Assembly: GCF_014673495.1 (NCBI RefSeq)
Contig: NZ_CP051006.1
Location: forward strand, 1,860,001 to 1,924,000
DNA length: 64,000 nt
Source of the DNA: Streptomyces griseofuscus
GTDB lineage: Bacteria > Actinomycetota > Actinomycetes > Streptomycetales > Streptomycetaceae
Reading direction: 5' to 3'
How positions within the stretch are numbered: the first letter of the stretch is position 1; each line of letters opens with the position of its first letter. Position numbers and translations under genes: made by a program. Positions 24,685 to 32,548 of this stretch are shown here, one piece after another. The notes beneath the pieces were generated by a model. That model did not search any database. It was not told where the DNA came from and saw nothing but the letters and a program-made list of their open reading frames with translations.

Positions 24685-25018
24685 CGGCGACTCTCTTCAG
24701 CAGATCGTGGTCGGGCTGGGCGGCGGGCGGGACGGGCGGGCGCGCGGTCACCAGCCCCTGGTCGATCAGGGCGGCGGCGAGGACCCGGATGGCGGAGACC
24801 GGCAGCCGCAGCAGCGCCGCCGCCTCCACGACAGTCAGGGAGCCGCCCTCCAGCGACTGGAGCAGCGCGTGCTGGGCCGCGGGCAGGTCGCCGAAGACCG
24901 GCCCGGTGGTGGAGGTGAGCACCGACAGGCGCTCCAGGCTGTTGCGGCTGGGCCGCGCCACCCCCGACGTGGAGAGGTAGGCGGGCACCAGCGGGCGGCC
25001 GGACCGGTGGCCCCTCAC
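24659..25018 (-). CDS. cvnC: Conservon protein CvnC (DUF742)
   Basis: A 119-residue DUF742 protein, probably a winged-helix-like adaptor. The conserved core reads LVPAYLSTSGVARPSRNSLE, then QHALLQSLEGGSLTVVEAAA and LLRLPVSAIRVLAAALIDQG. GTG start at 25018 overlaps the cvnB stop (GTGA); a longer in-frame ORF upstream is antisense noise. In characterised conservons CvnC interacts with the other Cvn proteins at the membrane. Confidence 0.9.
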   Translation of the reverse strand: MRGHRSGRPLVPAYLSTSGVARPSRNSLERLSVLTSTTGPVFGDLPAAQHALLQSLEGGSLTVVEAAALLRLPVSAIRVLAAALIDQGLVTARPPVPPAAQPDHDLLKRVADGLRALKL

Positions 25019-25437
25019 AGCAAAGCGCCGCCCTCGGCCGCGCGGGGGGCCGCGGCCATCGCCTTCTCGCCGAGCCGCGCCACCTGGGAGTGCACACGGT
25101 GGCCGAGCAGGTCGAGCCGGACCTCCGGGTCGCCGTACGCGGCGACACAGGTGCCGTGGTCGGTCGGGGCGACCAGGATGTAGCCGTGGTCGGACTCGAT
25201 CACGACCTGCCTCAGCTGGGCGGCCGGCATGTCCGCGAACGCGGCGGCGGCGGTACGGCAGGCGCCCTGGACGGTCGAGGTGATCGCGGCGACCCGCTCG
25301 GCCGACTCCTGGGTGAGTGCCTCCGAGAAGCCGGAGATCAGCCCGTCCCTGGTGAGCAGGACGGCGGCCTTCACATGCGGGACTTCGAGGATCGGGTCGA
25401 GAACCCACGCAGTGTCACCGGTGTCGCGGTTGGTCAT
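25015..25437 (-). CDS. cvnB: Conservon roadblock/LC7 protein CvnB
   Basis: A 140-residue roadblock/LC7-domain protein (WVLDPILEVPHVKAAVLLTR then DGLISGFS; later LRQVVIESDHGYILVAPTDH). Roadblock proteins commonly act as GTPase-activating or scaffold partners of MglA-like GTPases; CvnB is the expected partner of CvnD. The ATG at 25437 overlaps the cvnA stop by ATGA. Confidence 0.92.
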   Translation of the reverse strand: MTNRDTGDTAWVLDPILEVPHVKAAVLLTRDGLISGFSEALTQESAERVAAITSTVQGACRTAAAAFADMPAAQLRQVVIESDHGYILVAPTDHGTCVAAYGDPEVRLDLLGHRVHSQVARLGEKAMAAAPRAAEGGALL

Positions 25438-26885
25438 CGGGGAGCTGTCCCTTCGGATCGAGCTGCATCACGGGCAGCGGCGGTCGCCGACTGCAAGGCA
25501 CCGAGGGCCGCCGCGGTCTCCTCGGGCGAGCGGGCGGGGGCGGCGGCGGTCTCGGCCGCGCTCGGACGGATCATCGCCGCCTGGTCCGGCGAGACCTGAC
25601 GACGGCGACGGCGGGGGAGGTCGTCGACGGCGGGCGCGGGCTGATCGGGGCCGGACGTCGGCTGGTCGTCGACGGACACCGGACGGCCGTCGCCGGGCGC
25701 GTGGGCGTGCTCGGCATGTTCGACGCGCTCGGCGCGTGCCGCGTGCTCGGCGGGTTCCGCGTGCCCGGCCAGCGGTTCGGGCCTGGGGACCTCGCCGGTG
25801 CGGGTGGAGGGCGAGGTGCTCGCGGCGGCGGGGCGCAGCGCTGGGTCGATATGGCTCAGCAGGTGCTTGTCGACCAGCAGGACCGCGCGTACGCCCCCGT
25901 AGGGGGACGGCGTGGACAGGTCCACCGAGAGGTCGAACTGCCGGGTCAGCTGGCCGATCGCGGCGAGGCCCATCCGGGGCGGGTCGCCCAGGTCGGAGAA
26001 CATGATCGGGTCGGTGCCCGCGACCACCCGCTGCGCGGCGGCGCGTTCGTCGGGCGCCATGCCGACACCCGCGTCGTCGACGGTCACGGCGACACCGTTG
26101 TGGACGTGTTCGAGGTTGACCACGACCGAGGTGTCAGGGGAGGAGTGCCGCAGCGCGTTGTCGAGGAGTTCGGCGGCGATGATCGCGACGGGCTCCACGG
26201 CGTGCGAGACCAGCGCGGTGCCGGGATCGAGGTGGTTGTGGAGCTTGACCCGCCGGTAGCCGGACAGCCGGGCCTGTCCGCCGGTGACGGCGTCGACGAG
26301 GTGCGACTCCTCGCGGGCCAGTCCGACCCAGGCTCCGCAGACCACCGCGGCGACCTGGGCGCGGCGCAGCGACTGCTCGTTCTCGTGGTCCAGGCTGTAG
26401 AGGTCCTGGGCCAGCTCCGGTTCGTCGTAGCGCTGCTGGAGTCCGTGGAGGATGTCCTGGAGGCGGTAGAGGCTCGCCTGGATCTCCCGGGTGGTGCCGC
26501 GCATACCGGCACGGGCGGCGGCGTCGACCCGCTTGCGCTCCTGGAGGACCGCGGTGCGCAGGGCCGCCAGCACCGGTTCGGTCGCGGCGCCCTCGGGGCC
26601 GACCGGGCCGGGCACCGGGACGTGCGGGTGCGCGGTGCGGGACGCCTCGGCGGGCATGCGCCGGGTGGCGAGGTGCTCCAGTTCGGCGGTGAACGCCTGC
26701 CGGATGCGCTCGGCCTCCTCGGCGCCGGCCCGCGCGGACTGCTCGGCCTGGTGGCGCAGGCCGGTCATCTCCCGCCGCAGCCGGGCGCGTTCGCGCCGGG
26801 AGCGCCACAGGCCGCTGCCCAGAGCTAGTGCCGACACCGTCCCGGCGGCCAGGCCTCCGAAGGCCAGCTCCGGTATCTCGATCAT
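25434..26885 (-). CDS. cvnA: Conservon sensor histidine-kinase-like protein CvnA
   Basis: A 483-residue protein. One N-terminal membrane helix (LAFGGLAAGTVSALALGSGLW), a charged coiled-coil-like segment (about 30-75), a dimerisation region, then a GHKL ATPase domain: N box PVAIIAAELLDNALRHSSPD, G1 VDDAGVGM, G2 PRMGLAAIG. The conserved phospho-acceptor His of true kinases is not evident, as in other CvnA proteins. The last 120 residues are acidic/proline-rich and low-complexity. The ATG at 26885 (MIEIPEL) is the natural start; the longer ORF lacks a ribosome-binding site. It heads the cvnABCD-P450-P450 operon. Confidence 0.9.
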   Translation of the reverse strand: MIEIPELAFGGLAAGTVSALALGSGLWRSRRERARLRREMTGLRHQAEQSARAGAEEAERIRQAFTAELEHLATRRMPAEASRTAHPHVPVPGPVGPEGAATEPVLAALRTAVLQERKRVDAAARAGMRGTTREIQASLYRLQDILHGLQQRYDEPELAQDLYSLDHENEQSLRRAQVAAVVCGAWVGLAREESHLVDAVTGGQARLSGYRRVKLHNHLDPGTALVSHAVEPVAIIAAELLDNALRHSSPDTSVVVNLEHVHNGVAVTVDDAGVGMAPDERAAAQRVVAGTDPIMFSDLGDPPRMGLAAIGQLTRQFDLSVDLSTPSPYGGVRAVLLVDKHLLSHIDPALRPAAASTSPSTRTGEVPRPEPLAGHAEPAEHAARAERVEHAEHAHAPGDGRPVSVDDQPTSGPDQPAPAVDDLPRRRRRQVSPDQAAMIRPSAAETAAAPARSPEETAAALGALQSATAAARDAARSEGTAPR

Positions 26886-27133
26886 GGATGGGGACCTCGG
26901 GCATCTCGGATACGTCTGGGCGTCTGACAGTCGACTGCTGGGCGTGGGGGCAAGGGGCGTCCGTCGAGCAGTTGGCAAACTACACACTGTTCGCTGCCGG
27001 TTGCACCTGGCATTTGCCCGAATTCCGCTCGCTTTTGCACATTTGACAGCCACTCAGCGCTCGATCCGTGTCCGAATGGACTTCAGGAGGCGCTGTCAGT
27101 GGTGGGTGGCAGCAGGGGCGCGTCGGCCGCCGG

Positions 27134-27529
27134 ATGCCACCGTCGTACCGGGAGTTCCCGAAGGTCACCGACGGCTGGCGGCACGCCGGGGGATTCGTGT
27201 GGCTGCCGGCCGGGACCGAGCAGGTGCGCCGGCACGAGGACGAGATGGAGCTCGCGGGGATCTTCGAGGAGTACCTGGACAACGGCGCCGGGCCCGAGGA
27301 GCGGGTGGAGGCGGACGTCTGGCGGCGCGGGCTCCAGCTCGATGTCGAGTCCGCCGCGACCTCCGTCCTGATGGATCCCGAGGACGTGGACGAGAACGGC
27401 GAGTGGGCCGTCTACACCTGGGCGAGCTGGCGGGGCGCACCGCCCGAGCGGCACGCGAATCTCCGGGTGTTCATGCGGGCCATGCACCGGGAGTTCCACA
27501 GTCTGCGGGACCACCGTCGCGAGGAGTGG
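27134..27529 (+). pseudogene. SMI1/KNR4 (SUKH-like) domain protein, truncated
   Basis: PPSYREFPKVTDGWRHAGGF, VWLPAGTEQVRRHEDEMELA and GLQLDVESAATSVLMDPEDV resemble the C-terminal two-thirds of SUKH/SMI1-KNR4 proteins, which are often immunity proteins of toxin systems. The usual N-terminal helix ('..aEarLGrrLPpSYReF') is cut short: only GRVGRRM precedes. The 3' end runs without a stop into the remnant of a secreted protein. I judge it a 5'-truncated relic. The alternative is a small intact protein starting at ATG 27134, but no ribosome-binding site is present. Confidence 0.5.
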
Positions 27530-27533
27530 AGGA

Positions 27534-27945
27534 GTGGCGGTGCTCGCGAGCGGCACGCCCCCTCCAGGGGCGGTGTCGGCCCGGGCGACGGCCGAGGCGG
27601 CACCCGTCTCGCGGGCGCGGACCGTGGCCGGCCCGACCAGCGAGTCGGGAGAACCCTCGGTGGCCCACTGCCCGGCGGGCATGCGGGTCCTCAACGCCGG
27701 CTACAAACGCGGTCTCCTTCAGCCAGTCCAACGGCGGGGAGCCCTACGACGGGGTCCAGGCGAACGCCCCGCTGTCGGACGGCACCGATGCGATCGGCGG
27801 CGGCTACTCCCCGCAGAGCTGGTACAGGAACGGCTGGGGCGAGTCCCAGGACGAGGTGACGGCCGACGCGCCCATCGTCAGCGGCAAGGGCTGGTACGCC
27901 GGGTTGTTCGCCGGCGAGGTACGGGCACGCGCGCTGTGCGGCTGA
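27534..27945 (+). pseudogene. Secreted protein remnant, frameshifted
   Basis: The first part (AVLASGTPPPGAVSARATA) looks like the back half of a signal peptide, followed by SVAHCPAGMRVLNAGYK. The continuation NAVSFSQSNGGEPYDGVQAN and APLSDGTDAIGGGYSPQSWY is in the +1 frame, so a frameshift lies near 27700-27712. The C-terminus ends in RARALCG; the two Cys probably form a disulfide. 'CPAGxxVLxxGY' followed by 'DG' repeats is a recurrent exported-protein pattern of unknown function. Broken at both start and middle. Confidence 0.55.
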
Positions 27946-27953
27946 ACCGTTCG

Positions 27954-27984
27954 GAAGAGGCCCGGCGGACGGCTGGGCCTCTTC
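27954..27984. terminator. Bidirectional hairpin terminator at cluster boundary
   Basis: Perfect 10-bp stem GAAGAGGCCC / GGGCCTCTTC with an 11-nt loop, nine bases past one gene's stop and 18 bases before the convergent flavin reductase stop. It marks the left edge of the biosynthetic region. Confidence 0.75.
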
Positions 27985-28002
27985 ACTGAGCACCGCCGCC
28001 GG

Positions 28003-28503
28003 TCAATGACGTCCCGCCGGGGTCGGCCAGGTGCTGTACGCGCCGCGGCAGTACAGCAGGGGTTCCCGGGAGTAGGTCTCTCCGCCGTGGACGTCGGCGA
28101 TCAGCAGCCAGTGGTCGCCGGCGTCCACCGTCTGCACGGTGCGGCACTCGGCGTAGGCCAGCGCGATGTCGGTGAGGATCGGCGCGCCCCCGGCGTGCGC
28201 GGAGGGCTCCCAGACGAGGCCCGCGAACTTGTCCGGCCCCTTGTCGGCGAAGGTGCGGGACGCCTGCTCACCGGACTCGGCGAGGAAGTTGACCACGAAG
28301 GCGCCGGAGGCGGCCAGCGCCGGGAACGTCTGGGAACTCTTGCCGACCCCGACGAGCAGCCTCGGCGTCGCGGCCGAGACCGAGCAGACGGCGTTACAGG
28401 TGAAGCCGCGCGGCCTGCCCTGCTCGTCCAGCGCCGTGACGATGGCGACGGCCGTCGGGAAGGAGCCGAAGATCTCGCGGAACCGCTCGCTGTCTAGGGA
28501 CAT
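28003..28503 (-). CDS. Flavin reductase (FMN-binding split-barrel)
   Basis: A 166-residue member of the flavin reductase-like family (HpaC/ActVB type), which uses NAD(P)H to supply reduced FMN or FAD to two-component monooxygenases. Typical segments: FGSFPTAVAIVTALDEQGRP, GFTCNAVCSVSAATPRLLVG, FVVNFLAESGEQASRTFADK, GDHWLLIADV. It lies 25 bp downstream of the ATP-grasp gene at 28528, on the same strand, so it is probably the last gene of the operon. Its natural client is the LLM-class monooxygenase at 35510, the first gene of the same operon. Confidence 0.88.
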   Translation of the reverse strand: MSLDSERFREIFGSFPTAVAIVTALDEQGRPRGFTCNAVCSVSAATPRLLVGVGKSSQTFPALAASGAFVVNFLAESGEQASRTFADKGPDKFAGLVWEPSAHAGGAPILTDIALAYAECRTVQTVDAGDHWLLIADVHGGETYSREPLLYCRGAYSTWPTPAGRH

Positions 28504-28527
28504 GTGGATCTCACCATGCTTTCGGAT

Positions 28528-29784
28528 TCAGAGCAGTTCATGCTCGAGCTCGCGGATCACCTTGTGTGCGTTGTCGATCTCGACGGGGTCGGGATGCACC
28601 AGGAACACCGCGCCCGGCGAGGAGTTGAGGTCCACGGTCGGCCGGGTGGGCGCGCCGTCGGCGATGCGGAAGCGGACGCTCTCGAAGGCGGGGATCCGCT
28701 CCAGCGCGGCCGTGATGGCCGCGAGCGGCAGCGGTACGGCACTCCGCGCCATGAGGTTGACGCAGCGCGCCCGCTGGAGCACCGGGTAGCGGGCCGGGCG
28801 CCCGGCGAGCGCGACGCCGTCGCCCGCGTGGCAGTCGAGGGTGAGGCTCACCTGGTTCGCGCCGGTGCACAGGTCCAGCGCGGCCGGGTTCGCGAGGCCC
28901 GAGATGCGCGCCCCGGTCTCCAGGAGCAGCGGGCCCCGCGCGGTGAGGATCAGCTCGCTGTGCGCGGGCCCGTCGGTGATGCCGAGGGCGTCCAGCGAGC
29001 GCGCGATGTACGGCAGGATGATGTCGAGCACCGGGTCGTCCGGCGTCAGCAGGTCCTCCGCCTCGTAGATCCGGCGACCGCCCTCCCGTACCTGCTTGCG
29101 GCTGATCCAGGCGTCGGTGAACCAGTGACTCCCCTCGCGGCTTACGGTGTTGACGATGTACTCGTCCCCGGCGAGGTACTCCTGGGCGAGCACCTCCTCG
29201 TTCACCCGGAGCATGATGTTGGTCTTGCCGAGGACGGCCCGGCAGGCGTCCAGGACCTCCTGCTCGCTGTCGCAGGTGTAGACGTCGTCGGAGCCCGCGC
29301 TGTCCAGCGGCTTGACCACCAGGCGCACGATGTCCGGATGTCCGCGCCACCAGTCGAGCAGTTCGGCGGGGTCGGCGGAGCGGCACTGCCGGGCCGTGGG
29401 CACGCCCGCCCGGGAAAGGGCCTCCATCATCAGGGACTTGTCCCGGCGGGCGGCGGACAGCGCGGGGTCGTTGCCGCGCAGCCCGAGCCGGTGGGCCAGT
29501 TCGTCCGCCACCTCGACGCCGAACTCGCTCGCCGCGACGACGCCCACAGGGCGTCGCGCCGTCAAGTGGGCCAGTACGTCGGCCTCGTGGCCCGGATAGG
29601 TGAGGTCCTCGGTGAGCAGCGCGCTCGGCAGGCTCGCGCCGAAGGTGTCGGAGGCGAGGTCCCGGGAGCGCACATGCAGGACCCGATGGGTCTCGGCCGC
29701 CTGACGGGCCAGCATCGAGCCCGTGGAGAACGCGTCCACCAGGACCAGGGCGGGCCGGTCCTGCCGGTCTTGCGGGACAGTCAT
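28528..29784 (-). CDS. ATP-grasp carboxylate-amine ligase A
   Basis: A 418-residue ATP-grasp protein. Pre-ATP-grasp domain about 1-115, then the ATP-binding fold: Lys in DIVRLVVKPLDSAGSDDVYT and EVLAQEYLAGDEYIV, with metal-binding Glu/Arg in LLLETGARISGLANPAALDL. Such enzymes activate a carboxylate as an acyl phosphate and join it to an amine, often forming dipeptides or amides in natural product pathways. The start overlaps the stop of the mutase-E-like gene (ATGA). It differs clearly from the second ATP-grasp gene in this operon, implying two separate ligation steps. Substrates unknown. Confidence 0.85.
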   Translation of the reverse strand: MTVPQDRQDRPALVLVDAFSTGSMLARQAAETHRVLHVRSRDLASDTFGASLPSALLTEDLTYPGHEADVLAHLTARRPVGVVAASEFGVEVADELAHRLGLRGNDPALSAARRDKSLMMEALSRAGVPTARQCRSADPAELLDWWRGHPDIVRLVVKPLDSAGSDDVYTCDSEQEVLDACRAVLGKTNIMLRVNEEVLAQEYLAGDEYIVNTVSREGSHWFTDAWISRKQVREGGRRIYEAEDLLTPDDPVLDIILPYIARSLDALGITDGPAHSELILTARGPLLLETGARISGLANPAALDLCTGANQVSLTLDCHAGDGVALAGRPARYPVLQRARCVNLMARSAVPLPLAAITAALERIPAFESVRFRIADGAPTRPTVDLNSSPGAVFLVHPDPVEIDNAHKVIRELEHELL

Positions 29785-31046
29785 GGGTGGGGAACCAATC
29801 TGGGCTCGGACGAGGCGCTGTCGTAGCGCTCCGCCACGTGGTTGAGCATCCCGTACAGGTCGTCGGAGGAGAGCCGGCCGGCCGTACGGGCGGTGGGGGT
29901 GCTCAGGGGCAGGTTTCCGGTGGACCCCCAGGCCAGCGCCCCGCGTTCGTCGATGACGCAGGTCGCCGCCGACCTGTTGTCAGGGTGGAGGCAGTAGGGG
30001 ATGTCGAGCAGACCGAGCCGGAACGCCTCGGTCAGCGCGGTGCCGATGTCCGCGTCCAGGTCCAGCACCGCCGCCACGATGGCCCGCGCCTCGGCGAGCG
30101 TCTCCTCGTAGTACGCGTCCTCCTCGGCGCTCCGGGCGGCCGCCGGTCCACGCGCGGCGGCCGCGGCGAGCCTCAGCGCGGACAGGTTCTCCGAGACGCT
30201 CGGGATCTGCCACGCCTCGGAGACCGTCTTGACGATCAGCCGCTCGCAGCCCGCGTCCCGGGCGAGCCGCGCGCTGTCCTCGATGAGCGCGCTCGCGCCC
30301 GCCGGGGTGCGCGGGAACAGGCCCATGTACGTGTACAGGACCACATGCCAGGTGGCGTCCCCCAGCAGCTCGGCCGCGAGGGTGCGCAGCGCCCGCAGCG
30401 CCCCGCGGTCCTGGGCCGGGAGGGTGCCCTGCGCGTAGCTGAAGGACATGTGGCGCAGCCCGTGGGCGTGGAAGAAGCAGCCCTCCAGCACCGCCGTCGC
30501 CACCAGCAGCGAGGGCGGGCAGAGCTGGCCGAGCAGGCAGCCGCCGAAGCTCTCGATGTGCCCGTGCTCGGTCTCCCCGGCCAGCAGCCGGCAGCTCTCC
30601 GACCAGGCGCGCACCGCGTCCGCGAGGGGGAGCCTGCTGTAGGGCAGGCAGTAGGAGATGGGGCCGCCCTCGGTGGCGTCCAGGCCGACCTCGACCAGCC
30701 GCCGGAACACGGCCAGCGGCAGCGCCGTGCCGTGCCGGACCTGTACGGGGAACTCCGGTCCGTACAGATCCGCCAGCATGTCCCGGGTGGCGGCCGCGGG
30801 GTGGGAGACGAGCGGGTAGCCGTTCAGCTCCTCGTCCGCGGCCAGCCGCTCCAGCGGGGTGGTGTGGTCGCCGACCCGGGTGTAGCTGTCGATGGTGATC
30901 GTCCCCACCACGGGGAAGTCGAGGGCGGCCACCTCGCGCAGCCCGGCCGCCATCGCACCGATCCTGCCGAAGCCCATGCGGGGCTGCACGACCAGGGTGC
31001 GGTCGGCCCGGCGGCCGGCCACGAACCGGTCGAGGTAGCCGGTCAC
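29781..31046 (-). CDS. Glutamate mutase epsilon-subunit-like protein (B12-dependent mutase large subunit)
   Basis: A 421-residue protein related to methylaspartate (glutamate) mutase subunit E, the TIM-barrel partner that with a B12-binding small subunit interconverts L-glutamate and threo-3-methylaspartate by a radical rearrangement. Recognisable parts: LVVQPRMGFGRIGAMAAGLR, FPVVGTITIDSYTRVGDHTT, GTALPLAVFRRLVEVGLDAT and GGPISYCLPYSR. It is somewhat shorter than canonical GlmE (about 480). GTG at 31046 overlaps the PP-loop gene stop. The matching small subunit is encoded at 33787. Nikkomycin and friulimicin clusters provide precedent for such mutases in biosynthesis; the exact substrate here may differ from glutamate. 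Confidence 0.82.
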   Translation of the reverse strand: MTGYLDRFVAGRRADRTLVVQPRMGFGRIGAMAAGLREVAALDFPVVGTITIDSYTRVGDHTTPLERLAADEELNGYPLVSHPAAATRDMLADLYGPEFPVQVRHGTALPLAVFRRLVEVGLDATEGGPISYCLPYSRLPLADAVRAWSESCRLLAGETEHGHIESFGGCLLGQLCPPSLLVATAVLEGCFFHAHGLRHMSFSYAQGTLPAQDRGALRALRTLAAELLGDATWHVVLYTYMGLFPRTPAGASALIEDSARLARDAGCERLIVKTVSEAWQIPSVSENLSALRLAAAAARGPAAARSAEEDAYYEETLAEARAIVAAVLDLDADIGTALTEAFRLGLLDIPYCLHPDNRSAATCVIDERGALAWGSTGNLPLSTPTARTAGRLSSDDLYGMLNHVAERYDSASSEPRLVPHP

Positions 31047-32548
31047 CGCCCTGAGATCAGTTCGGTGGCGGGGGCTCCGCTGGCCGGGTCGATGGTGGCC
31101 ACGTGGTACTTGTGCGGGTCGCCGGCCCGGACGCGGGAGATGATCGTCCCCGGGGCGGCGAAGTCGACCAGGCTGCTGGTGTAGAGGGTGCGCAGATGGG
31201 TGAGGCCGAGGCCGGAGACGTCCTGGAGCCAGGCCGTGATCTCGTCGTCCGCCGCGCCGTCCGCGCCGAGCACCGCGTGGATACGGTCCGCCGCGTCCGC
31301 CCGGTCGGGGTGGCAGCGGTCGAGGAAGGCGGCCAGCCGCGCGCCGCGGTCGGTGAAGGGCGAGAACACCATGGCCACGAGGGCCTCTTCGGACAGTCCG
31401 AACGCCTCCCGCGCGAACTCGTCGGAGAGCTCGCGCCGGTGGAGCCGCTTCTCGGCCGTGTCGTAGCGGCCGAGCGCCAGGTCGACGAGGTTCTGCGGCA
31501 TCTCCTTCTTGTGCATCAGCTCCTCGGCCAGCTCCAGGTACTCGGCCAGGCCCTCGTCGTACGTCCGGCCCTGCACGAACTCGGCGCGCAGCGCCCGCAG
31601 ATGGGCCATCAGGCCGGGGTTGGCGCAGTCGGACTCGCTGAAGCTGAAGGCGAGTTCGTCGAACTGGAACCCGAGGAAGTCCACGATCAGGTCCCAGTGG
31701 TCGTGCACCCGGTAACTCACCAGGTCGTAGACCGAGATGAACTGCGGCTGCATCGAGCGGTCGCCGGTCGAGACCTCCCGCTCGGCGAGTTCGCTCTCGC
31801 TGTCGTCGCCGAACAGCTCGCGGAAGTAGGTGTCGCCGATACCGCGCAGGGCCAGCAGGATGCCCCGGAAGCCCATCGTGCGGCACTCCTGCACATCCAC
31901 GCCGGACGCCTTGGCGAGCCGCATGATCCAGGCGGAGTACAGCATTTGCTCGCGCCGGGAGTCGCCGGTCATCACCACGTCGACGCCGCCGTCGAACCAG
32001 GCGGCGCGGCCGTAGAAGTCGGCGACGGCCAGGTTGCAGCTGTTGCAGAAGGTCGGCCGGCCGTCGCCCGCGGCGCGGTGGCCGTTCATCAGGACGTCGA
32101 CGCGGTTGATCTCGATCAGGCGCTCGGGCAGCGGCAGATCGACATGGAAGGGGCGGACCAGCGTGTGGTCGATGGTCAGCAGTTCCGCCCGGTCGTCGTC
32201 GAGCAGGCCGAGGGCCCGGTAGACGCGGTCGATGTTCTCCATGACGGCCCGGGGCACGCCCGCGTGCCGCATGTTGGCGACGCGCAGCGTGAAGGTGCGG
32301 CCGAAGTTCAGCGCGAGATGCAGCTGCACCGCGCGCACGAACGCGACGACGTACGTGCTGTCCTTGCCGCCGCCGTAGGCCACCATGACCTTGTAGTCGG
32401 GCAGCGCGTCGATGCCGCCCGCGGCCTCCACGAGCCGTTCCCCGGTCGCCTTGACGCCGTCGAGCTCCACATCGCTGAGGAAGCCGGTCAGCTGGGCGTG
32501 CAGCGTCGGGTACCGCTCGTTCGCGGGCTCCCCCGTGTGCTGGTTCAT
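31043..32548 (-). CDS. PP-loop ATPase (adenine nucleotide alpha-hydrolase-like)
   Basis: A 501-residue protein with an ATP-pyrophosphatase PP-loop at residues 58-65 (YGGGKDST, matching SGGxDS). It has a paired-Cys motif TFCNSCNLAVADFYG about 110 residues later and a TGDSRREQML segment near the active site. PP-loop enzymes adenylate a carbonyl oxygen so that ammonia, an amine or sulfur can replace it. The CxxC pair recalls sulfur- or amide-transfer members, but no known pathway enzyme matches closely by eye. ATG at 32548 overlaps the upstream ATP-grasp stop (ATGA). The long C-terminal region (about 250-501) is family-specific. Confidence 0.78.
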   Translation of the reverse strand: MNQHTGEPANERYPTLHAQLTGFLSDVELDGVKATGERLVEAAGGIDALPDYKVMVAYGGGKDSTYVVAFVRAVQLHLALNFGRTFTLRVANMRHAGVPRAVMENIDRVYRALGLLDDDRAELLTIDHTLVRPFHVDLPLPERLIEINRVDVLMNGHRAAGDGRPTFCNSCNLAVADFYGRAAWFDGGVDVVMTGDSRREQMLYSAWIMRLAKASGVDVQECRTMGFRGILLALRGIGDTYFRELFGDDSESELAEREVSTGDRSMQPQFISVYDLVSYRVHDHWDLIVDFLGFQFDELAFSFSESDCANPGLMAHLRALRAEFVQGRTYDEGLAEYLELAEELMHKKEMPQNLVDLALGRYDTAEKRLHRRELSDEFAREAFGLSEEALVAMVFSPFTDRGARLAAFLDRCHPDRADAADRIHAVLGADGAADDEITAWLQDVSGLGLTHLRTLYTSSLVDFAAPGTIISRVRAGDPHKYHVATIDPASGAPATELISGR

